Assembly: GCF_002846365.1 (NCBI RefSeq)
Contig: NZ_PJMW01000002.1
Coordinates: 5,022,001-5,086,000, forward strand
DNA: 64,000 nucleotides
Reading direction: 5' to 3'
DNA from: Nocardia fluminea
Lineage (GTDB): Bacteria > Actinomycetota > Actinomycetes > Mycobacteriales > Mycobacteriaceae
Numbering within the stretch: position 1 is the first letter of the stretch; every line of letters begins with the position of its first letter. Both the position numbers and the translations under genes were made by a program. The notes beneath the pieces are model-generated. The model saw only the letters and a program-made list of their open reading frames with translations, searched no databases and was not told the DNA's origin. Positions 1-7,930 of this stretch are shown here, one piece after another.

Positions 1-2
1 AG

Positions 3-419
3 GCGGCCTTCCGCTCCTGGAGCTTCGTCAGCGTCGACCCCGCCGACCAGGTACTCATCGGCCCGGCGATCTCGATGCCGCGCGCGCTCGACAAGGCGGG
101 CATGACGCTGGCCGACATCGACCTGGTCGACATCCACGAAGCGTTCGCCGCGCAGACCCTGTCGGTGCTGCGCATGCTGGAGAGCACCGAGTGGGCCAAG
201 GCCCGTCTCGACCGCGACGAACCGGTCGGCACCGTCGACATCGACAGATTGAACGTGCACGGCGGCTCGATCTCGCTGGGTCACCCCTTCGGTGCCACCG
301 GCGCTCGCATGGTCACCACCATAGCCAACGAGCTGGCCCGTACTGGGAAAGAGACCGCGCTGCTGGGGATCTGCGCGGCGGGCGGCATCGGCGCGTCGGC
401 GGTACTCGAACGCGTGTGA
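3..419 (+). CDS. Thiolase (acetyl-CoA acyltransferase, FadI-like), 5'-truncated by the window edge
   Basis: C-terminal 138 residues of a thiolase. It would cleave 3-ketoacyl-CoA with CoA in fatty acid beta-oxidation. Visible thiolase signatures are IHEAFAAQ (His-bearing loop near the active site), the conserved block GGSISLGHPFGATGAR with the catalytic His, and GICAAGGIGASAV with the second active-site Cys. The segment VDPADQVLIGPAISMPRALD is typical of FadI/trifunctional beta subunits rather than biosynthetic AtoB-type thiolases. The reading frame is open from base 3, so the start and the nucleophilic Cys near residue 90 lie outside the window. A FadJ-like partner, if present, should be looked for upstream. 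Confidence 0.9.
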   Translation, partial: AAFRSWSFVSVDPADQVLIGPAISMPRALDKAGMTLADIDLVDIHEAFAAQTLSVLRMLESTEWAKARLDRDEPVGTVDIDRLNVHGGSISLGHPFGATGARMVTTIANELARTGKETALLGICAAGGIGASAVLERV

Positions 420-422
420 GGT

Positions 423-553
423 CAGGCGGGCGCACCGGGGCGGGGACGGTGCCGCTCGCTCGAAAGACGGTGTCGCGCCGAGGAACTCGGCGTAGTACCG
501 CACGAGCTGATCGAGGTCGGCGTTGTGAGCGCCGGATGATCGATTCCGAGGAG
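423..553 (-). pseudogene. Possible remnant of a VOC/glyoxalase-like gene
   Basis: No intact gene fits between the thiolase and the MerR regulator. On the minus strand one frame reads HNADLDQLVRYYAEFLGATP, which resembles the first beta-alpha unit of a VOC protein. The usual preceding residues (IDHPAL) appear in another frame just upstream, joined near position 527 by an apparent frameshift. No start codon or continuation of the fold is seen. This reading rests on pattern recognition of a short segment; chance coding-like sequence in high-GC DNA is the alternative. Confidence 0.35.
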
Positions 554-574
554 ATCAGGCTTGGTCGTGCCGGC

Positions 575-1282
575 CTAGCGGCGTAGCGCGGCGGCATATC
601 GGCTCAGAGCGGCGGCGGCGTCGAGCATGCACACACCGCGGGTGGTGATGGTGGCCTGCCAGTCGGTGAGGGCCTTCGCCAGCGTCTCGGTGCTGCCCGC
701 GGCGCGGATCTGCCCGAGGACGGTCGCGATGTGGTCGAGACGGTAGTGACCGCGGCGCAGGATGTGGGCGAGTTCGGCGTCGCGGAGGTCGGTGGGGCCG
801 TAGCGGCGGTATCCGGTGGCCGGGTCCCGATCGGGAGCCAGGATGTCGGCGGCTTCCCACGCCCGGAGGGTGGCCGGGGTGACTCGCAGGTGGTGGGCGA
901 GCTCGCCGATGGTTCGTGTCGCCGTCGAACCCACTGTGGCAGAGCTCGATTCGGTGATCAGGTGGTCGACGGCCCGGCGGACCGTGGCGAGAGTCTCACG
1001 GTCTCGCAGGAGCTGGCTGTGCCCGCGGTCGATGACCATGAGAGCCCTGTCGAGATCGTCCGCGTGCAGCGCGCGCATGATGTCACCCGCCTGCGCGTGG
1101 CCGTAGGCGGGGATCAGGGTGAGGTAGGTGCGCAGCGCGGCCGCGTGCAGGTCGGTGTAGATCCGGTAGCCGGCAGGGGTGCGGTCGGCCGGTGGGAGGC
1201 ACCCGTCCTGCTCGTAATTGCGGACCGCCTGGGTCGAAATCGCGTGCTCGCGGGCCAGGTCGGACGGTCGTAGGGTTCTCAC
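575..1282 (-). CDS. Tandem MerR-domain transcriptional regulator, TioE-like
   Basis: Predicted cytoplasmic DNA-binding regulator of 235 residues. Two MerR winged-helix domains are visible. The first spans about residues 5-70, with STQAVRNYEQDGCLPPADRT followed by GYRIY. The second spans about 123-190, with VTPATLRAWEAADILAPDRD followed by GYRRYGPTD. Two MerR heads in one chain instead of one head plus a dimerising coiled coil is characteristic of the TioE-type family of actinobacteria. The start is GTG at 1282. The gene is divergent from the erythromycin-esterase-like gene with only 81 bases between the starts, so it is the obvious candidate regulator of that gene and of itself. No effector-binding domain or metal-binding cysteine cluster is seen, so the inducer is unknown. 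Confidence 0.85.
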   Translation of the reverse strand: MRTLRPSDLAREHAISTQAVRNYEQDGCLPPADRTPAGYRIYTDLHAAALRTYLTLIPAYGHAQAGDIMRALHADDLDRALMVIDRGHSQLLRDRETLATVRRAVDHLITESSSATVGSTATRTIGELAHHLRVTPATLRAWEAADILAPDRDPATGYRRYGPTDLRDAELAHILRRGHYRLDHIATVLGQIRAAGSTETLAKALTDWQATITTRGVCMLDAAAALSRYAAALRR

Positions 1283-1363
1283 TGTTTTGAGACTTTACGA
1301 CATATATCCCGAATGGACGCTGCTCGAGTCTCCACCGTTCTTTCAACGATACGGTTGACAGGT
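1283..1363. promoter_or_regulatory. Divergent promoter region between the MerR regulator and the esterase-like gene
   Basis: The 81-base interval holds both promoters. It is more AT-rich than the genes, with a TTTACGACATATATCC stretch at about 1293-1308 that could carry the -10 box of the regulator on the minus strand. TTGACA occurs at 1355-1360, but it is too close to the ATG at 1364 to be the -35 box of that gene. I could not fix a MerR operator dyad with confidence. Confidence 0.45.
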
Positions 1364-2515
1364 ATGAGCCAGAAAATCAGCGACTTCGTCCGTTCGTCCT
1401 GTGAACTGCTTGCGCTCGGGGAACCGACGCACAAAGAACCCGGCTTCGCGTCGGTCCGCAACGACCTGTTCGCCGAGTTGGTGGCGAACGGGTTCCGGTC
1501 GATCGCTCTCGAAACGGATCGGGTCGCCGCGCTCGCCGTGGACGAATTCGTTCGAGGCGGCCACGGCACCCTCGACGAGGTGATGCGGACAGGCTTCTCC
1601 CACGATTTCGGCGAACTCGAAGGCAACCGGCAACTGGTCGCCTGGCTGCGCGGGTACAACGCGGGCAAGCCGGTCGAGGATCAGGTCCGCTTCTACGGAT
1701 TCGACGCCCCGATGGAGACGATGAGCGCTCCGAGCCCTCGGTCCTACCTCGAATTCGCCCGTGACTACCTGGAACTCGACTTCGACATCAGCGGACCGGC
1801 CGGGAGCGACGAGCGGTGGAGCCGCCCCGAAGCGGTCCTGGATGCCGACGTCTCACCCGGCGCGACCCCCGAGGCCGAGCGCTTGCGAGTGATGGCCGAC
1901 GACATGCTCGCCCTGCTCTACACTCGCGCGCCGGAGCGGATCGCGGCCACCTCACTCGCTCAGTGGCACAGGGCCGCAATCCATCTCACCGCCGGCCTCG
2001 GCCTGCTCCGCTACCACCGGCAGGCGGCGCAGCCGACCGAAGACGGCGTGCGATGGAACAGCCTGGCCGCCGCCCGTGACGCACTGATGGCCCAGAACCT
2101 GCTCGACATCCGGTCCATCGAAGCGCGCCGCGGCCCGACCCTGGTGTACTCACACAACCTGCATCTGCGGCGCAACACCAGCGTCATGCGGATGGGGCCG
2201 ATGGAACTCGTCTGGTCCGGCGCGGGCGCGATCGTCGGATCGCTCCTGGGGGAGCACTACGGGGTGATACTCGGCAGTTTGGGACGCAGCGACGGCCTCG
2301 AACTCGCCGCACCGGAGCCGGGCACGTTCGAACACACGCTGCAGAACCGCATCGGCACCTGGGGTCTGGTCCCGGCGGCAGAACTCGGACCCGGACACAC
2401 GCGCACCGACGTCACCCAGGAGCAGGGATACTTCCCGCTGGACGCGGACACCGTGGACGTGACGGATACGATCCTGCACCTCAGCGTGGGCCGGGCGCCG
2501 ACATCGGTCAGCTAG
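1364..2515 (+). CDS. Erythromycin esterase-like protein (EreA/EreB superfamily)
   Basis: A 383-residue member of the erythromycin esterase family, whose characterised members hydrolyse the macrolide lactone ring without metal. Family motifs are present: LALGEPTHKEPGF near residue 20 (Glu and His that position water in EreB), a following Arg in ASVRNDLF, IALETD near residue 47, YGFDAPME near 110, and YSHNLHLRR near 262 with the late conserved histidines. I chose ATG 1364 over the in-frame ATG at 1313, because the family begins close to the first motif and the extra 17 residues look non-coding. Adjacency to a divergent TioE-like regulator suggests induction by a small molecule. Many environmental members are not macrolide esterases, so resistance is not established. 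Confidence 0.85.
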   Translation: MSQKISDFVRSSCELLALGEPTHKEPGFASVRNDLFAELVANGFRSIALETDRVAALAVDEFVRGGHGTLDEVMRTGFSHDFGELEGNRQLVAWLRGYNAGKPVEDQVRFYGFDAPMETMSAPSPRSYLEFARDYLELDFDISGPAGSDERWSRPEAVLDADVSPGATPEAERLRVMADDMLALLYTRAPERIAATSLAQWHRAAIHLTAGLGLLRYHRQAAQPTEDGVRWNSLAAARDALMAQNLLDIRSIEARRGPTLVYSHNLHLRRNTSVMRMGPMELVWSGAGAIVGSLLGEHYGVILGSLGRSDGLELAAPEPGTFEHTLQNRIGTWGLVPAAELGPGHTRTDVTQEQGYFPLDADTVDVTDTILHLSVGRAPTSVS

Positions 2516-3344
2516 CCGCGTCGCGCTGTGCCGCGCCGGCCAATTCCTCGAGGTAGGAGGCGACACCGTCCTCGTCATTGGTCGGCAGGACCCGGTCGGC
2601 GAGAGCGATGACCTCGGGTACCGCGTTGGCCGGAACCAGCGCGGTACCCGCCCATGTCAGCATGGCGACATCGTTGAGCGCATCGCCCGCGGCCGCCACC
2701 TGGGACAGGTCGATGCCGTCGAGCGCGCACAAGCGGGCCAGCGCACTCGCTTTCGACACCCCTTGCGCGGCCATCTCCATGTACGCGGCACCGGAGTGGG
2801 TCAGCTCCACACCGGTGATCCCCACCGCCACCGCGGTCCGGTACAACTGCGCGCCCGCCAGGTCGGGATGGCGGGCGACGATCTTCACCATCGCCTCGAC
2901 GCCGGTCGGCAGGGAATCGGACAGTTCCATCTCGTGCGGGTGCCGATGATGATCGGAGAACTTGCACAGGGCGGCGTAAGCGGGTTCGGCGACGAACCTG
3001 GTCGCACCGACATTGGCGAACACCACCCCCGGAATCAGCTCACGGATCTGCGCCATCACCGCGCCCGCCGCACCGGCATCGATCGAGACGGTGTCGATGA
3101 TCTCCGGTGTGCCGTCGGCCAGGTCGAGCAGTACGGCACCGTTGGCACAGACGGCCTTGCCCCGGAAACCGCACGACTGGGCCAACTCGTGCACCGAATG
3201 GCGGGCACGCGCCGTCGCCCACACCACCTCGATCCCGGCGGCCCGCGCACCGGCCATGGCCTCGGCGGCGCGCGGCGAGACCGTGCGATCGGAACGCAGC
3301 AAGGTGCCGTCGAGGTCGGTGGCGAACAACCGGATGCGAGTCAC
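2508..3344 (-). CDS. HAD-superfamily hydrolase, Cof-type (class IIB)
   Basis: A 278-residue cytoplasmic phosphatase of the Cof/YbiV type, acting on small phosphorylated metabolites of unknown identity. Motif I is FATDLDGTLL at residues 7-16, with the nucleophilic Asp and the general acid two residues later. Motif II is in VVWATAR near 40-46. Motif III/IV is in VAAAGDALNDVAML near 220, typical of Mg-binding acidic residues. The cap inserted between motifs II and III gives the class IIB length. The start is GTG at 3344. The stop overlaps the convergent esterase-like gene by 8 bases. The preceding transcript on the same strand would start beyond the TldD/PmbA terminator, so this is probably a single-gene unit. 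Confidence 0.88.
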   Translation of the reverse strand: MTRIRLFATDLDGTLLRSDRTVSPRAAEAMAGARAAGIEVVWATARARHSVHELAQSCGFRGKAVCANGAVLLDLADGTPEIIDTVSIDAGAAGAVMAQIRELIPGVVFANVGATRFVAEPAYAALCKFSDHHRHPHEMELSDSLPTGVEAMVKIVARHPDLAGAQLYRTAVAVGITGVELTHSGAAYMEMAAQGVSKASALARLCALDGIDLSQVAAAGDALNDVAMLTWAGTALVPANAVPEVIALADRVLPTNDEDGVASYLEELAGAAQRDAAS

Positions 3345-3375
3345 CCGATCATGCTGTCACGCGCCGCACGGACGA

Positions 3376-3395
3376 CCGGGGCAGGATGACCCCGG
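3376..3395 (-). terminator. Hairpin terminator after pmbA
   Basis: CCGGGG (3376-3381) pairs with CCCCGG (3390-3395) across an 8-base loop, immediately after the pmbA stop codon on the minus strand. There is no clear T tract. Confidence 0.5.
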
Positions 3396-3396
3396 G

Positions 3397-4788
3397 CTAG
3401 GTCGCCTGGCTCACCGACGACATGTGGAAGTCGGGGATGCGCAGCGCAGGCATGGCCGTGCGGGTGAACCAGTCCTTCCATTCGCGCGGCAGGGTGATCT
3501 CGGTGGCACCGGCTTCCGAGACTCGCCGCAACAGGTCGAGCGGACTCTCGTTGAAGCGGAAGTTGTTGACCGCGCCGGTCACCTGCCCGTCCTCGACGAG
3601 ATAGACGCCGTCACGGGTGAGACCGGTGAGCAGCAGGGTGGCGGGATCGACCTCGCGGATGTACCAGAGGCAGGTGAGGAGCAAACCGCGTTCGGTGCGG
3701 GCGATCATGTCGTCCAGCGACGCGTCGCCGCCACCGGTGAGCAGCAGGTTCTCGCCCGGAACCGTGGCGGGAGCGGCGAATTCGGCAGCCGTCGCGCGCG
3801 GGTAGACCAGCGATTCGATGACGCCCTCGCCGATCCAGTCGACCCGCCGCGCGGACAGACCGTTGTCGAACACCGACAGCGACTCCGACGACGACGGCGT
3901 CGCCACGAAGGGCCGATATTCCAGACCGCTCGCGTTCGGGTCGGAGTACAGGGTCAACGGGATGTCGCTGAGCCGTTCACCGATGCGCGTTCCACCGGCG
4001 CGGGAGAACGCGGTGTGGCCCTCGTGTGCGCCACGGCCCTCCATGCTCCACGCCAGGTAGATCATCAGATCGGCCACCGACGACGGCGGCAACAGGGTCT
4101 CGTAGCGGCCCGCGGGCAACTCGACGCGGCGCTTGGACCAGTCCAGGCGCCGCGACAACTCGGCGAGCAGGCCCGGGGTGTCGACATCGGTGAAATCGGC
4201 GGTGCCGACCCCCACCCACGCACTCGCCAGATCCTTGCCCTCACCGCGTTTGCCGTTGATCTCCACCGAACCGGTCGGCTGACTGAACCGGCGGCGCACA
4301 CCGGTGGAGGTGCCCAGCCAGGTGGTGTGCACTTGGTGGTGAGCGAAGCCGTAGAGCCGGTCGGTGCCGTCGAAACCGATGGACAGCTCGCGCGCCAACC
4401 CCGCGAAGACGTCGATCTCGGTGGCGCCGGGCGCCTGATCCCACGTGGCGGTGTCGTCGTCGGTGGGTTCGAGCAGCGGCATCGCGTCGCGGGCCGGTGC
4501 GGCCGTGCGCGCGGCCTCCTCGCTGGCCCGCACCACGGCGCCGATCTCGGCGGGATCGACGCTGGTGGAGCTGATGGAACCGACCCGCGCGGTGTTCGGG
4601 CCGTCACGGAACACCGAGATCACCGCCCACTCCCGCGAAATCGACGAGCCGTTGGTGGTCATCGAGTTACCCGCCCACCGCAGCGACGCCTCGTGCGCGT
4701 CGGTGACGATCACGATCGCCTCGTCGGCCTGCGACGCCGCCAGCGCGCGCTCGACCACCGTGCCCGCCGGGAACAGACTCTCGTTCAC
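3397..4788 (-). CDS. pmbA: TldD/PmbA family protease subunit, PmbA (TldE)-like
   Basis: A 463-residue subunit of the TldD/TldE (PmbA) proteolytic complex. In E. coli the pair trims leader peptides, as in microcin B17 maturation, and degrades unfolded peptides such as CcdA. The protein lacks the HExxxH metal motif that TldD carries, as expected for the non-catalytic partner. Recognisable family segments are LRWAGNSMTTNG near residue 35, LTGGGDASLDDMI near 355 and LLTGLTRDGVYLVEDG near 392. I chose GTG 4788 because it overlaps the tldD stop in a GTGA arrangement and has GGAGG just upstream. Longer in-frame extensions run through tldD and are shadows. Translational coupling implies equimolar synthesis. 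Confidence 0.9.
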   Translation of the reverse strand: MNESLFPAGTVVERALAASQADEAIVIVTDAHEASLRWAGNSMTTNGSSISREWAVISVFRDGPNTARVGSISSTSVDPAEIGAVVRASEEAARTAAPARDAMPLLEPTDDDTATWDQAPGATEIDVFAGLARELSIGFDGTDRLYGFAHHQVHTTWLGTSTGVRRRFSQPTGSVEINGKRGEGKDLASAWVGVGTADFTDVDTPGLLAELSRRLDWSKRRVELPAGRYETLLPPSSVADLMIYLAWSMEGRGAHEGHTAFSRAGGTRIGERLSDIPLTLYSDPNASGLEYRPFVATPSSSESLSVFDNGLSARRVDWIGEGVIESLVYPRATAAEFAAPATVPGENLLLTGGGDASLDDMIARTERGLLLTCLWYIREVDPATLLLTGLTRDGVYLVEDGQVTGAVNNFRFNESPLDLLRRVSEAGATEITLPREWKDWFTRTAMPALRIPDFHMSSVSQAT

Positions 4789-6317
4789 TGACCGCCCTCC
4801 GTCCGGGTATTGAGAATGTTGACCCCGCGCACCAGCACCGACGGGCAGCCGTGGCTCACCGCGGCCACCTGGCCCGGCTGTGCCTTGCCGCAGTTGAAGG
4901 CGCCGCCGAGCTGCCAGGTGCTCGGCCCGCCGACCGCTTCCATCGACCCCCAGAAATCGGTGGTCGTCGCCTGGTAGGCGACATCGCGCAGTTGCCCGTC
5001 CAGCTCGCCGTCGCGAATCCGGAAGAACCGCTGACCGGTGAACTGGAAGTTGTAGCGCTGCATATCGATCGACCAGCTCTTGTCGCCCATGATGTAGATG
5101 CCGTTCTCGACCCGGGAGATGAGCTCGGCGGTACTGGTGTCTCGCGACGGATCCGGCTGCAACGACACGTTCGCCATCCGCTGGATCGGAACATGATGCG
5201 GCGAATCGGCATACGAGCACCCGTTGGAGCGATCGAGTCCCAACCGCGGCGCGAACACCCGGTCGAGCTGATAGCCGACCAGGATGCCCTCGCGCACCAG
5301 ATCCCACTGCTGGCCCGCCACGCCCTCGTCGTCGTACCCGACGGTGCTCAACCCGTTGACCTGGGTGCGGTCACCGGTGACGTGCATGATCGGCGTGCCG
5401 TAACGCAGCGTGCCGAGCTGATCGGGAGTCGCGAACGAGGTACCGGCGTAGGCGGATTCATAACCGATCGCGCGGTCGTATTCGGTGGCGTGGCCGATGG
5501 ATTCGTGGATCGTGAGCCACAGGTTCGTCGGGTCGATCACCAGATCGGTGGGGCCGGCGACCACGCTGGGCGCCTTCACCTTCTCGGCCAGCCAGCCCGG
5601 GATCTGTGCGAGTTCGCCCGTCCAGTCCCATGTTCCGTCGGCGCCGGTGACGTACTCCCAGCCGCGGCCCGCGGGCGCGGCGAGGGTGCGCATGGTCTCG
5701 AACACCCCGGAGGCGGAATCGACGGTGACAGCCTCCAGCTGGGGATGCAACCGGACCCGCTGCTGGGTGATCGACGAACCCGCGGTGTCGGCGTAGTACG
5801 TCTGCTCCTTGACCTGCAGGACCGAGGCGGTGACGTGGTCGACACCGTCGGCCGCGGACAGGCGTTCCGAATAGTCCTGCAGCAGCGCCACTTTGTCGGC
5901 GGTCGACACCGTGAACGGGTCGAGGTCGTAGGCCGAGACCCACGAGACGTTGTCGTAGCGCGGCTCGTCGGCCAGCTCGACGCGTTCGCGGTTCAGTGCG
6001 CGCAGCGCCTTCGCCACGGTCACCGCGCGGCGCGCCACCTCGGCGGCGGTCTCGGGGGTGAGCGCGGCGTGCGAGGCGAAACCCCAGGTGCCGTCGACGA
6101 TCACGCGCACCGCCAGGCCCAGCTCGGTCGCGTCGGTGACCGCTTCGACGCGGCCGTCGCGCAACCGGATCGACTGGGTCACGAGCCGTTGCACGCGTAA
6201 ATCGGCATGCTCGGCGCCGGCCGCGCGGGCCGCCGAGAGCGCGGCCTCGGCCAGGGTGGCGAGCCCGAGCGCGCGGAACTCCTCGTCCACATCTCTGGAA
6301 GTCGTGGTATCCCTCAC
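4785..6317 (-). CDS. tldD: TldD family metalloprotease
   Basis: A 510-residue catalytic subunit of the TldD/PmbA complex. The zinc-site motif TIHESIGHATEYD, an HExxxH followed by Glu, lies near residue 275. Family segments IIRDGxWGFAS-like (VIVDGTWGFASHA near residue 65) and VTLxG-like regions around it are present. The start is set at GTG 6317; upstream extension to 6452 shows no family similarity. A TAGCGT hexamer seven bases before the GTG could be a -10 box for a leaderless message. The gene is first in an operon with pmbA and is divergent from a TetR regulator 125 bases away. The natural substrate in actinobacteria is not known. No RiPP precursor or modification gene lies beside it. Confidence 0.92.
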   Translation of the reverse strand: MRDTTTSRDVDEEFRALGLATLAEAALSAARAAGAEHADLRVQRLVTQSIRLRDGRVEAVTDATELGLAVRVIVDGTWGFASHAALTPETAAEVARRAVTVAKALRALNRERVELADEPRYDNVSWVSAYDLDPFTVSTADKVALLQDYSERLSAADGVDHVTASVLQVKEQTYYADTAGSSITQQRVRLHPQLEAVTVDSASGVFETMRTLAAPAGRGWEYVTGADGTWDWTGELAQIPGWLAEKVKAPSVVAGPTDLVIDPTNLWLTIHESIGHATEYDRAIGYESAYAGTSFATPDQLGTLRYGTPIMHVTGDRTQVNGLSTVGYDDEGVAGQQWDLVREGILVGYQLDRVFAPRLGLDRSNGCSYADSPHHVPIQRMANVSLQPDPSRDTSTAELISRVENGIYIMGDKSWSIDMQRYNFQFTGQRFFRIRDGELDGQLRDVAYQATTTDFWGSMEAVGGPSTWQLGGAFNCGKAQPGQVAAVSHGCPSVLVRGVNILNTRTEGGQ

Positions 6318-6442
6318 CGCGCCTACGCTATCGGGTACCACCGACACATGTGCGCCGGAACCGCTTCCGCCGCACCGGTGTCGTGACGCGCGGACTCCGG
6401 TCATCCCGCGAGCGGCGCCCAAAATGCCGTAGGGTGCCCGCC

Positions 6443-7093
6443 GTGCCGCCATCTGCCCTGCGCGATCGAAAAAGGGAACGAACCCGACGTGCGATCCTCG
6501 TGGCCGCCGTCGAATTGTTCGAGGCCAGAGGCTATGAGGAGACGACCGTCGCCGACATCGCGGCCGAGGCCGAGGTCGGTACCCGGACCTTCTTCAACTA
6601 CTTCGCGAGCAAAGAAGAACTGCTCTTCCCCGAGCCCGACGAGCGGGTCCGCGCGGCGGTCGCCGCCATCGCCACCCGCCGGCCCGGTGAACGACCGGTG
6701 GAGGTGCTGCTGCGTGCCCTGCGCGCGGCGGGGGACAACCCCGGCGAACGTCTCGTCGACGATGTCGGCTCGCGGGTGGCCGCGCTGCGGGCGCGGGTCT
6801 CGCGGACGGTCCCGTCGGTGAGCGGTCGCGCCGCGCACGCGCAATTGGTCGCGCAGCGCGAGATCGCCCACCAGTTGCACATCGCGTTCCCGCACGAACT
6901 CGACGAGGTCGGTGCCGCGGCGCTGGTCGGTGCCGTGGTCGGCGCGGTGTCGGGTGCGCTGACCGTGCTTTTCCAGCAGCCACAGCACGGCGTCGACGAC
7001 GGTGAACGCCTCCATCGCAAGATCCACGAGACCACCTCGCGGGTCCTGCAACCCTGGCTCGCCGCCTCCGCGCCTGCCGAACCGGCGCGCTGA
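6443..7093 (+). CDS. TetR-family transcriptional regulator
   Basis: A 216-residue TetR repressor. The N-terminal helix-turn-helix is clear: RRAILVAAVELFEARGYEET followed by TVADIAAEAEVGTRTFFNYF and ASKEELL, about residues 15-62. The rest is a helical ligand-binding domain with no recognisable pocket signature. Starts at GTG 6434 or 6443 are both possible. I favour 6443, which has TAGGGT at 6430-6435 either as a -10 box seven bases upstream or as an AGGG ribosome-binding site. It is divergent from tldD and convergent with the TSUP permease, whose stop lies 14 bases away. The regulated gene is not obvious. Confidence 0.85.
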   Translation: MPPSALRDRKRERTRRAILVAAVELFEARGYEETTVADIAAEAEVGTRTFFNYFASKEELLFPEPDERVRAAVAAIATRRPGERPVEVLLRALRAAGDNPGERLVDDVGSRVAALRARVSRTVPSVSGRAAHAQLVAQREIAHQLHIAFPHELDEVGAAALVGAVVGAVSGALTVLFQQPQHGVDDGERLHRKIHETTSRVLQPWLAASAPAEPAR

Positions 7094-7107
7094 CCGACCC
7101 GGCCGCG

Positions 7108-7875
7108 CTAACCGAACTGCTGCCACCCCAACCGGATCACCATCACCACCACCACGACGAGCAACACGATCCGGACGAACTCCGCGCCCCTGGCCAGCGC
7201 CATCCGCGAACCGATCAGCGCGCCGAAGACGTTGGCCACCGCCATGCCGGCGCCCAGCCCCCACAGGATGTGCCCGGTCGAGCCGAGGAACAGCAACGCA
7301 CCCACATTCGACCCGCAGTTGATCACCTTGGCCATCGCGGCCGCTCGCACGAACTCGGTGCCGAGCAGCGTCGCGAAGGTGATGATCAGGAAGGTGCCGG
7401 TACCCGGCCCGAGCAGCCCGTCGTAGAGGCCGATCAGACCGGACGCGAGACCGACCACCAGGATCACCTTGCGCCGGGTGGGCGGATGGGTGGCCATCGT
7501 CAGGCCGACCGAAGGGCGCACGGTCACGAACACCGCCACCCCGACGAGCACCGCCATCACCAGCGGGATGAACAGGTCGCGGTCGATCAGCGACACCGCC
7601 GCCGCGCCGCACGCGGCCGTGATCGCGGCGATCACCGCCCCGGGCAGCAGCACCTTCCACTGCATCGGCACCTTGCGCGCGAAGGTCGCCACCGCGGTCG
7701 CGGTGCCCGCCAGAGCGGCGAGCTTGTTGGTGCCCAGCGCTGTCTGCGGTGCGATGCCGGGAACGACGAGCAACAGCGTCGGCAGAATGATCAGCCCACC
7801 GCCGCCGACCACGGCATCGACCCAGCCCGCCGCCGCGGCGGCCACCAGCAGGACCGTCCAGTCTCCGAGTTGCAC
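7108..7875 (-). CDS. TSUP-family transporter (TauE/SafE)
   Basis: A 255-residue inner-membrane permease of the sulfite exporter TauE/SafE (TSUP, DUF81) family. About eight hydrophobic helices are visible. The family has two homologous halves with a glycine-rich signature in each: GWVDAVVGGGGLIILPTLLL near residue 17 and LIGLYDGLLGPGTGTFLIIT near 145. Characterised relatives move sulfite, sulfoacetate, taurine or other small anions. I use GTG 7875; a TTG at 7887 would add four residues. The gene is divergent from the histidine kinase, whose start is 55 bases away. No sulfur-metabolism gene is adjacent, so the substrate is open. Confidence 0.87.
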   Translation of the reverse strand: MQLGDWTVLLVAAAAAGWVDAVVGGGGLIILPTLLLVVPGIAPQTALGTNKLAALAGTATAVATFARKVPMQWKVLLPGAVIAAITAACGAAAVSLIDRDLFIPLVMAVLVGVAVFVTVRPSVGLTMATHPPTRRKVILVVGLASGLIGLYDGLLGPGTGTFLIITFATLLGTEFVRAAAMAKVINCGSNVGALLFLGSTGHILWGLGAGMAVANVFGALIGSRMALARGAEFVRIVLLVVVVVMVIRLGWQQFG

Positions 7876-7918
7876 GCGTCCAGGCAATCAAGATCACGGC
7901 CGGAAAGCCAGCCGGGGC

Positions 7919-7924
7919 TACGCT
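7919..7924 (+). promoter_or_regulatory. Candidate -10 box of the histidine kinase gene (leaderless)
   Basis: TACGCT lies six bases before the GTG at 7931, and no Shine-Dalgarno sequence is present. This spacing places the transcription start at or next to the start codon. Confidence 0.45.
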
Positions 7925-7930
7925 TGGCCC

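Noticed and set aside
575..2515. A mobile resistance cassette (esterase plus regulator)
   Set aside because: No inverted repeats, transposase, integrase or obvious composition change flanks the pair.
3013..4791. A 592-residue plus-strand frame antisense to pmbA
   Set aside because: PmbA is supported by family motifs and by GTGA coupling to tldD.
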